NCBI GenBank assembly: GCA_958354085.1
Contig: CATWUX010000123.1
Span: 1 to 7,011 of the forward strand
From: an uncultured Oscillospiraceae bacterium
GTDB lineage: Bacteria > Bacillota > Clostridia > Oscillospirales > Acutalibacteraceae
Length of the DNA stretch: 7,011 nucleotides
Direction of reading: 5' to 3'
The translations under genes and the position numbers were made by a program. The notes under the pieces are model-generated. The model saw only the letters and a program-made list of their open reading frames with translations. It was not told where the DNA came from and ran no database searches. Shown piece after piece: positions 1 through 5,276 of the stretch. How positions within the stretch are numbered: the first letter of the stretch is position 1; every line of letters starts with the position of its first letter.

Positions 1-161
1 TGACGGATATGGCTGCCCTTTCGTTGTATCTGGCCAATGGGACAGCCGCCTATATCGATGACGTGACGCTGGTAAAAACCTCTGGAATTTGCGGAGAACG
101 TTCAGACCGGTATATACCAGAGGAAGGAAAAGTGACTGTATGGGTTCTGAGTGTAAACTGA
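1..161 (+). CDS. C-terminal fragment of a modular carbohydrate-binding protein (5' truncated), paralogue of the next gene
   Basis: The reading frame is open from base 3 and ends at TGA 159-161, giving 52 residues; the start lies upstream of the window. The fragment ends a CBM4/9-like beta-sandwich: the final strand reads YIDDVTLVKT (residues 17-26 of the fragment), the usual 'DDV.L' closing strand of these modules. It aligns with the end of the next gene product, which has CVDNVTLVKT followed by a tail of the same length. The two tails share an I..GER motif and an EG..T pattern, and both stop about 27 residues after VTLVK. It is therefore very likely a tandem paralogue, perhaps also a surface lipoprotein with a catalytic domain, but nothing upstream can be seen. 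The last 22 bases overlap the start of the downstream gene, which suggests translational coupling. The coding assignment is good; the activity is unknown. Confidence 0.8.
   Translation, partial: TDMAALSLYLANGTAAYIDDVTLVKTSGICGERSDRYIPEEGKVTVWVLSVN
55..80 (+). repeat. Direct repeat copy 1, in the CBM-terminal coding segment
   Basis: This 26-base stretch matches 2664-2689 at 24 positions, including an unbroken 18-base identity (GTGACGCTGGTAAAAACC, 63-80). Both copies lie in the same frame and encode D(D/N)VTLVKT at the end of two successive genes. It is best read as a remnant of gene or module duplication rather than a mobile or regulatory repeat. Confidence 0.75.
119..130 (+). promoter_or_regulatory. 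Ribosome binding site for the DUF4832-type lipoprotein gene
   Basis: A purine run AGAGGAAGGAAA lies inside the end of the upstream coding region, about 11-12 bases before ATG 140. It supports ATG 140 over an in-frame TTG at 89, which would add 17 residues without any signal-peptide character. The spacing is slightly long, so initiation may also depend on ribosomes terminating at 159-161. Confidence 0.55.
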
Positions 162-2770
162 AGTCCGTTAGAAAGATAGCCGCCGTACTGAGTGTGTTGT
201 GTCTGCTGTCCGGTTGTGCCGCAGAAGGGCAATCCTCCTCCACGGCATCGGACGGTGAAACCCATTGGCAGGCAACAGAAACAACCGCACCAAACGGCGA
301 ACAAGAGGCGATGTCCGATTCGGAAAGTAGTATGCAGACAACAAGAGGAGGAACCGATTCGGTGATTGTAAACAGTGTAGCCTATTATCGCGTGACCCCG
401 GAAGAGAGCGATGAAGTGCTCATCAATCCCGGAAAGGGCTGGATTCTATACGACAACGGCAGAGGAGACTTTTCTCAGCAAACGGCGGAAACCTGGGCTT
501 ACGGCACGCTGGGCTATGCACGACTGTACTGGGCGGACGTGGAAACGGCTGACGGTGTGTATGACTTTTCCATCATTGACAAAGGCATTGCCCAATGCAA
601 AGCCCACGGCAAGACGTATGCTTTCGGTATCATGGCCTGCAATCCCACCGGTATGTCGGATTACTCAACCCCAAAGTTCATTTTGGATCGTGCCGACGTC
701 AATGTGCTGACGCTGGCGGTGCCCAATTATGCGCGCCCCAACGCCTCTGTGCCGGGCGGTTATGAGAAAATGACCAAGCATGTGGTGGATTATACCAACC
801 CCGGCGAGGGCTATTACAAAAAGCTGGATGAACTGGCGCAGGCGCTGGCTAACCGTTACGGGAATGATCCGAATATTGAATATATCGACATCCGCGGCTT
901 TGGTTCCTGGGGCGAAAACAGCTACGGCTGGTTGACCGGCTCCACGGAGGATGGCCCCGGCTTTGATAATGGTATTTGCCAGGATGACAAGCAGGATCAT
1001 GGAATCAACACCGCTGTTATGAAGCGCTGTTGGCAAAGCTACATCAAAGCGTTCTCCGGTAAACGGGCTAAGCTGATGACTGCCTGGGGGTTTGGCTGCA
1101 ATCAATGTATGAACCTGATCCAGAAGGAAGCGTTTTATATGGCTGCTTCTCTGGGCGTCGGCATTCGCCGGGACGGTTATTCGGGCTATGGTGCGTGTGA
1201 TTGCTATGAGGTGCTCTGGGGATTGAATCAGGTGCCCACGGCACTCGAAATGGACGGCAGCTACCAAAATCAGAAGAAGAACAACGGCTTTGATGCGCAG
1301 CGGCTTCTGGATTCTCCTTTGGAAAACCGCGCCTGCTATTATCCGCTGGGGACCTATGGCACCGATGGGGCGTTGATGCTTCGAGAACTGAAGTCAGCCA
1401 TTGACACGGTGACCAACCAAATCGGCTATCATTTTGTACTCAAGGAAGCGGATATCAGTACGAACCTCGGCATGAACGGCGAGGGCACAATCACGATGGC
1501 GTGGATGAATGACGGTACCGCCAAACTGTTTATGAAATCCTCCGTGTGGGTAGCTCTGCTTGATGAAAACAACCACGTTGTGGATACCTGCCGGCTGGAG
1601 CACATCGATCCGGGTGATTGGACCTGTGCGCTGGATCTGCTTACGGGTGACAAGACCACCCGCGTAACCGATACCTTCCGCTTTACAAAATATGATCCGA
1701 AGAAGGTGTCAAAATACCGGCTGGCTGTCGGTGTGTATAGCGATAAGGGGACGGCTGACCCGGATATTCTTATCGGCAACACAGGCAGAACGGAACATAA
1801 CTGGTATGTGATCTATACTCCCGGAGCGGCGAAGCCAGTCACGAATCTGGCGGTGAAGACAGCGACAGCCTCAGGCAGCCTGAACGCTTCCACGTGCGCT
1901 GCCGCTGCTCTAACAGCGGATAATGTGACGTATTGGTCCGGAAACGCTGACGAACAACAGTGGCTACAGCTGGATTTAGAGCAGGTACAGCCCGTTCAAT
2001 CCCTGGATCTTTCCTGGGGTCGTGCCTATGCTTCCGCCTATACAGTGGAAGTCAGCCGCGATGCTGCGATGTGGGAGACGGTTTATACCGCTTCTGCCGG
2101 CAAAGGCGGAAAAGAGCATCTGACGTTTCCCACGCGCCAAGCCCGATACATTCGCGTCCGGATGACCGCTTCAGCGACCGAGGCGGTATCTGCGGTAATA
2201 CCGGTTGCGGTGACCGGCCGGCAGCTGCTGGTCAACGGGGGCTTTGAGCGCGGAATCTATGGATGGCGAGATCTCAACAACGCATCCTTGTGTACCGTTT
2301 CCGGACGGGTGAAAAGCGGCAGCACTTCGCTGGCGTTTCAGTCTGGCAGAGCTGCCACTGCCGTCTGCTCGCTGACGCATATTTTTGAAGAAACCGGCCC
2401 CGGCCAGTACCGGCTGACCTTTGATCTTTACAGCGCCAACGACAAGACTACGGTGCAGGCATCTATCGCCGTCAAAGGCTCAGGGGACGATCATACCGAT
2501 TTGGCTTGGTGGGCCCCCCGCACAACCGAAGTGAAAAGGGATACTGCCGTTAAGGGACAGTGGAAAACCGTGACGATGGATTTCAATTTGTCCTGGAAAG
2601 GGCTGATGGAAATGGCAAAGTTAGAGCTGCTTGCTACTGTGGAAAACGGACTGGATGCCTGCGTCGATAATGTGACGCTGGTAAAAACCGGCGCGATCAA
2701 CGGCGAACGTCAGGCATGTGTGCAGCGGGACGAGGGGCGCTATACGCTGCTGAATGTGTCGGTTTCCTGA
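140..2770 (+). CDS. Multimodular surface lipoprotein: DUF4832-like putative glycosidase with discoidin (F5/8C) and CBM4/9-like domains
   Basis: The product has 876 residues from ATG 140. A lipoprotein signal (basic KLKSVRK, then a hydrophobic stretch) ends in the lipobox LSGC with Cys26 as the lipidation site, followed by a Ser/Thr/Glu-rich linker to about residue 80. Residues 90-425 look like the TIM-barrel of DUF4832-type proteins: NPGKGW at 96-101 near the start, DIRGFGSWGEN at 250-260, and ALEMDGS around 368-374. By analogy with clan GH-A folds, Glu259 would be acid/base and Glu370 the nucleophile; this is inference. Residues about 428-560 form the beta-sandwich usual after this barrel (starting GYHFVLKEA). 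Residues about 564-680 are a discoidin/CBM32-like domain (WLQLDL, YTVEVSRD, ARYIRVRM). Residues about 697-850 are a CBM4/9-like domain (LLVNGGFERG to DNVTLVK), then a 27-residue tail. The start overlaps the upstream paralogue by 22 bases. It probably acts outside the membrane on a glycan; the substrate is unknown. Confidence 0.85.
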   Translation: MGSECKLKSVRKIAAVLSVLCLLSGCAAEGQSSSTASDGETHWQATETTAPNGEQEAMSDSESSMQTTRGGTDSVIVNSVAYYRVTPEESDEVLINPGKGWILYDNGRGDFSQQTAETWAYGTLGYARLYWADVETADGVYDFSIIDKGIAQCKAHGKTYAFGIMACNPTGMSDYSTPKFILDRADVNVLTLAVPNYARPNASVPGGYEKMTKHVVDYTNPGEGYYKKLDELAQALANRYGNDPNIEYIDIRGFGSWGENSYGWLTGSTEDGPGFDNGICQDDKQDHGINTAVMKRCWQSYIKAFSGKRAKLMTAWGFGCNQCMNLIQKEAFYMAASLGVGIRRDGYSGYGACDCYEVLWGLNQVPTALEMDGSYQNQKKNNGFDAQRLLDSPLENRACYYPLGTYGTDGALMLRELKSAIDTVTNQIGYHFVLKEADISTNLGMNGEGTITMAWMNDGTAKLFMKSSVWVALLDENNHVVDTCRLEHIDPGDWTCALDLLTGDKTTRVTDTFRFTKYDPKKVSKYRLAVGVYSDKGTADPDILIGNTGRTEHNWYVIYTPGAAKPVTNLAVKTATASGSLNASTCAAAALTADNVTYWSGNADEQQWLQLDLEQVQPVQSLDLSWGRAYASAYTVEVSRDAAMWETVYTASAGKGGKEHLTFPTRQARYIRVRMTASATEAVSAVIPVAVTGRQLLVNGGFERGIYGWRDLNNASLCTVSGRVKSGSTSLAFQSGRAATAVCSLTHIFEETGPGQYRLTFDLYSANDKTTVQASIAVKGSGDDHTDLAWWAPRTTEVKRDTAVKGQWKTVTMDFNLSWKGLMEMAKLELLATVENGLDACVDNVTLVKTGAINGERQACVQRDEGRYTLLNVSVS
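2664..2689 (+). repeat. Direct repeat copy 2, in the CBM-terminal coding segment
   Basis: This is the partner of 55-80: 24 of 26 bases are identical, in the same codon phase, and both encode the final strand of a CBM4/9-like module. The sequence after it diverges at the base level while the protein tail keeps its length and the GER motif, which fits an older duplication under selection. Confidence 0.75.
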
Positions 2771-2827
2771 TTTCTCCAATCATGTCCTATATCTGCCGGT
2801 GTGCAGAATTTGAATATGAAATTTTCT

Positions 2828-2834
2828 GAAGGAG
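2828..2834 (+). promoter_or_regulatory. Ribosome binding site for the solute-binding lipoprotein gene
   Basis: GAAGGAG lies 8 bases before ATG 2843, an ideal spacing. It selects ATG 2843 rather than the in-frame GTG at 2801, which has no such site and would place 14 non-hydrophobic residues before the signal peptide. Confidence 0.8.
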
Positions 2835-2842
2835 TGTGTTTT

Positions 2843-4192
2843 ATGAAGCGTAAGTTTGCCAGATGGGTGGCGCTGCTATGCGCGGTTATGATGATCCTTG
2901 GCTTGTGCTCTTGCGGTCCAACGTCACCCGACGTACCGGAGGATTCCGGTACGTCTTCAAACCAGGATCTGCCAAAGGTGAACGTGACGGAGAAAAAGCT
3001 GAAGATCCTTTGCCAATCCGACGTTAGCGGCGAGGTAGAACGGGCCAACGCCATTTTCGGATGCGAACTGGAGTATGAACCGACAACGGTAGCTTGGACA
3101 GATCTGGGCACCAAGTTGGCGCAAATGGTGCTGGGTGGAACCCCACCGGATGTGTATTACAGCCGCGAACGCGATTTCCCGCTGCTCGCGAAGAAAGATC
3201 TGCTCGAGCCTCTGGACGATATTTTTGATTTTTCGGGATTCCTCTTTGAGGGGTGCGAGTATACCCTCACGGGATGTATGTATGACGGCAAGCACTATGC
3301 GGCGCCGGCACGCGGCTCGTTCGGCCATGTGATGTGGTACAACGAAAAGCTGTTTAAAGAAGCTGGTTTGGAAACCCCCCGCGAACTGTATGCGCAAGGC
3401 AAATGGGACTGGAATGCCTACCTGAATGCGGCCTTGGAGATCACGGATAAGGATAACGGCATTTATGGCGGCTCCGGACTGCGTGCGCTAGACTGGTGGC
3501 TTACCACGGGTAAAGATGTGCTTACCTTTGACGAAAACGGCCTTCCCATCAGTCAGCTGCGTGACCCGGACATTATGGCGGCCATGGAATTCTGGCGACA
3601 GCTCAGCGTGGGCAAATACAATGTCTACAGCCCCGAACTGCAGTCGGTGGAACTGTTTAAAACCGGTAAGATCGGTATGATGATCGACGGTATCTGGCTG
3701 GCAAACTCTCAGCTTACCGACATGATGATAGACAATTCTGCCAACTTTGCTCCTATGCCGAAATATCCGGGCGCCGATAAGACCTATCAGTGGGCCAACT
3801 ATAACGCTCTATCGATCGGTAAGGATGCGGCCAACGTGGAGGGTGCGAAAGCGTTTATTTATTCGTTCCTTATCGCGAGCAACACTTCCAAAGAGTATAA
3901 GGATAGTATCCCCGCTTTGAAGACCGTCTCGGAAAAGAACAAAGCAAAACAGTTGGAATGCGGCTGGGATGACGCCGATTTCGCCATGTATGAAACGATG
4001 CAAAAGGAAATTGGCTTGTCCTTCTGTCCCAGCGAACGTGTAACCGGATATACGGACTATATTGAGTGGGTCTGCTGTACACCGATGCGCAACACCGGCG
4101 TTTCCTGGCAAACGGAGCTGGAAGTGCAGGAAGAGTGGATTAATGACATTGTGAACACCTATAAAGAAGATGTTCTGGGCATCAAGGAGTAA
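2843..4192 (+). CDS. Extracellular solute-binding lipoprotein, family 1 (sugar ABC transporter type)
   Basis: The product has 449 residues. It is a periplasmic-binding-type protein that would capture a sugar or oligosaccharide outside the cell and deliver it to an ABC importer. The signal peptide (MKRKFARW, then a hydrophobic core) ends in the lipobox LCSC with Cys24 as the lipidated residue; an acidic/Ser/Pro linker follows to about residue 40. The family pattern is clear: KLKILCQSD as first strand, GGTPPDVYYS, YDGKHYAAP at 147-155, WYNEKLFKEAGL at 165-176, GKWDWNAY from 186, the hinge-side GIYGGSGL, KIGMMIDGIWLAN around 276-288, and a Trp-rich C-terminus. Length is normal for the family. 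The many Trp and Tyr residues fit carbohydrate stacking. It sits 72 bases after the glycosidase-like gene and 28 before the CBM gene. No permease or ATPase gene is in the window, so the transporter partner and the sugar are not known. It is not a catabolic enzyme and no DNA-binding segment is seen. Confidence 0.9.
   Translation: MKRKFARWVALLCAVMMILGLCSCGPTSPDVPEDSGTSSNQDLPKVNVTEKKLKILCQSDVSGEVERANAIFGCELEYEPTTVAWTDLGTKLAQMVLGGTPPDVYYSRERDFPLLAKKDLLEPLDDIFDFSGFLFEGCEYTLTGCMYDGKHYAAPARGSFGHVMWYNEKLFKEAGLETPRELYAQGKWDWNAYLNAALEITDKDNGIYGGSGLRALDWWLTTGKDVLTFDENGLPISQLRDPDIMAAMEFWRQLSVGKYNVYSPELQSVELFKTGKIGMMIDGIWLANSQLTDMMIDNSANFAPMPKYPGADKTYQWANYNALSIGKDAANVEGAKAFIYSFLIASNTSKEYKDSIPALKTVSEKNKAKQLECGWDDADFAMYETMQKEIGLSFCPSERVTGYTDYIEWVCCTPMRNTGVSWQTELEVQEEWINDIVNTYKEDVLGIKE
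2930..2955 (+). repeat. Perfect 11-bp inverted repeat inside the solute-binding protein gene
   Basis: GACGTACCGGA (2930-2940), loop GGAT, then its exact complement TCCGGTACGTC (2945-2955). It falls about 90 bases after the start codon and encodes the linker just behind the lipidated Cys (DVPEDSGTSS). In mRNA it would make a stable hairpin early in the gene. No T-run follows, so it is not a standard terminator. It may influence translation speed during export or be chance; the function is not shown. Confidence 0.7.
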
Positions 4193-4202
4193 CACAATTT
4201 TT

Positions 4203-4210
4203 GAAAGGAG
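4203..4210 (+). promoter_or_regulatory. Ribosome binding site for the membrane-anchored CBM gene
   Basis: GAAAGGAG ends 10 bases before ATG 4221 and lies in the 28-base gap after the solute-binding protein stop. It fixes the start at 4221, immediately before a classic signal peptide. An upstream in-frame start at 4170 would overlap the previous gene and lacks this site. Confidence 0.8.
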
Positions 4211-4220
4211 TGGTATTACT

Positions 4221-5198
4221 ATGAAAAAGACGATTTCCATTCTGGCCTGTCTGTATATATTGCTTTCCGCTATGGGTGTCCTGAGCGTTTCTGCTGAGGA
4301 AAAGAATTTGGCCGTTAACCCCGGCTTTGAGGAGGAACTGCATCTGGACGAGGTAGAGAGCGTGTTTGATCCGTATCTCACCTGGACACCCCGGGATGCA
4401 TCCTGGTGTAAGTTGCAGCTTACCACAGAGGAGAAGCATTCCGGAAATAAAAGCCTGAAGGTGACCGACCGGCTTTACTGGTGGGCAGCGCCTTATCAGA
4501 TCGGGTACACCTTCGTCAAAAAGGAACCTATTACCTTTTCCGTCTGGGTCAAACTGGAGAAAGGCTCCGGCGACCGGCTGATGCGTTTTGCGATTTTTGA
4601 TAAAAATGGCAACGATTTGGTCGCGATGATGGGCGCACCTGCCGAGATTACTGCCAGCGACAAAGAATGGCGGGAAATCAAGGGAACCTTCACCCCGGCC
4701 GGCAATCTCAAAGAGGCTTTTATCGGTATCCAATACCAGCCCGCGGATTCTTCTGATGCCAGTCAGATGAACTGGTCCGGTGCCTATTATGTTGACGATG
4801 TGTTTATCAGCAGTGCCAGCGGCTTCACGACGGCCGGTTCAACCAACAAGCCCATTATTTCCGCTGAAACAACTGCCAATAAACCAGATACCGACACGGA
4901 TAAAACATCGGCTGAACAACCGAATACTGATACAGACAACACCACTCTTATAGACCATACTGGAAGCTCTACCGCTATATCAACGCAGGAGGACTCTAAG
5001 ACGACGGACTCGACTCTTGGGAGTTCGGCGGTCAACAGTCATGCAACTACTACGGTTTCGGGAACATCTACTACGCCGGCAGACGACGGTTCGATGCTGT
5101 GGCTGTGGATTATTTTGGGTGTAATAATCGTGGGCGGCGCCGGTGCGGCTGTATATTTCTTGGTTATTAAAAAGTCCCGTAAAGATAAATCGGTATAA
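4221..5198 (+). CDS. Cell-surface carbohydrate-binding protein: CBM4/9-like domain on a Ser/Thr stalk with C-terminal membrane anchor
   Basis: The product has 325 residues. A signal peptide (MKKTISILACLYILLSAMG) is probably cleaved after SVSA at residue 25. Residues about 28-197 form a CBM4/9-like beta-sandwich: NLAVNPGFEE at the start, HSGNKSLKV, a WW pair, ITFSVWVKLE, and the closing YYVDDVFIS around 189-197. Residues about 199-290 are a low-complexity Thr/Ser/Asp stalk with two short copies of a (D/N)TDTD(K/N)T unit at 223-229 and 235-241. A hydrophobic helix (292-316, starting MLWLWIILG) and a basic tail KKSRKDKSV close the protein, so it should be a single-pass protein with the CBM outside. 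There is no LPXTG motif and no catalytic domain. The likely role is to hold a polysaccharide near the neighbouring binding proteins and glycosidase-like lipoprotein. The ligand is unknown. Confidence in the architecture is high; the CBM subfamily is less certain. Confidence 0.85.
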   Translation: MKKTISILACLYILLSAMGVLSVSAEEKNLAVNPGFEEELHLDEVESVFDPYLTWTPRDASWCKLQLTTEEKHSGNKSLKVTDRLYWWAAPYQIGYTFVKKEPITFSVWVKLEKGSGDRLMRFAIFDKNGNDLVAMMGAPAEITASDKEWREIKGTFTPAGNLKEAFIGIQYQPADSSDASQMNWSGAYYVDDVFISSASGFTTAGSTNKPIISAETTANKPDTDTDKTSAEQPNTDTDNTTLIDHTGSSTAISTQEDSKTTDSTLGSSAVNSHATTTVSGTSTTPADDGSMLWLWIILGVIIVGGAGAAVYFLVIKKSRKDKSV

Positions 5199-5220
5199 AG
5201 ACGAAAATGCAGATCGGCTA

Positions 5221-5250
5221 TTCCGGACGCCCCTTGCGGGGCGTCCGGAA
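5221..5250 (+). promoter_or_regulatory. Strong intercistronic stem-loop (perfect 13-bp stem)
   Basis: TTCCGGACGCCCC (5221-5233), loop TTGC, then the exact complement (5238-5250). It lies 22 bases after the CBM gene stop and ends 26 bases before the next start. The stem is GC-rich and would be very stable. On the + strand it is followed by an A/G-rich stretch, not a T-run, so it is not a canonical intrinsic terminator; on the other strand no immediate T-run follows either. An mRNA-stabilising or processing element, or a partial attenuator separating the expression of the two halves of the cluster, is more likely. The structure is certain, the role is inferred. Confidence 0.7.
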
Positions 5251-5257
5251 CGGAAAC

Positions 5258-5266
5258 AAGGGGGAG
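5258..5266 (+). promoter_or_regulatory. Ribosome binding site for the large N-terminally extended binding protein gene
   Basis: AAGGGGGAG ends 10 bases before ATG 5277 and only 7 bases after the 5221-5250 stem. It decides the start, since no other in-frame start with a site precedes a signal-like N-terminus. Its closeness to the hairpin means folding could affect ribosome access. Confidence 0.65.
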
Positions 5267-5276
5267 CGCGTCGTTT

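Noticed and set aside
89..139. TTG 89 as an upstream start for the lipoprotein gene
   Set aside because: The added 17 residues are charged and place the signal peptide away from the N-terminus. ATG 140 has a purine-rich site and gives a standard lipoprotein signal.
665..1267. Long open frame on the minus strand (200 codons) opposite the glycosidase-like gene
   Set aside because: It lies fully antisense to a well-supported domain, has no ribosome site or recognisable protein features, and its composition is what the complementary strand of the real gene would give.
2771..2842. Possible promoter or AT-rich hairpin in the gap before the solute-binding protein gene
   Set aside because: I see no pair of -35/-10 boxes with proper spacing. 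The CAGAA/TTCTG arms around 2805-2829 pair only with bulges and are too weak to claim.
3844..3862. CcpA (cre)-like stretch GCGAAAGCGTTTAT
   Set aside because: It only partly fits the cre consensus and sits deep in the binding-protein coding region at a typical EGAKAFIYSF segment, so codon content explains it.
3809..4426. Minus-strand open frame of 205 codons across the end of the binding-protein gene and the start of the CBM gene
   Set aside because: It spans two real genes and their gap, has no start context or domain signature, and is a shadow of the coding strand.
4840..5090. Tandem repeat array in the stalk of the CBM protein
   Set aside because: Only two short, diverged (D/N)TDTD(K/N)T units occur. 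The rest is ordinary Ser/Thr low complexity without periodicity.
5221..5250. Calling the hairpin a classical rho-independent terminator
   Set aside because: No T-run follows the stem on either strand, so only a structured regulatory element is claimed.
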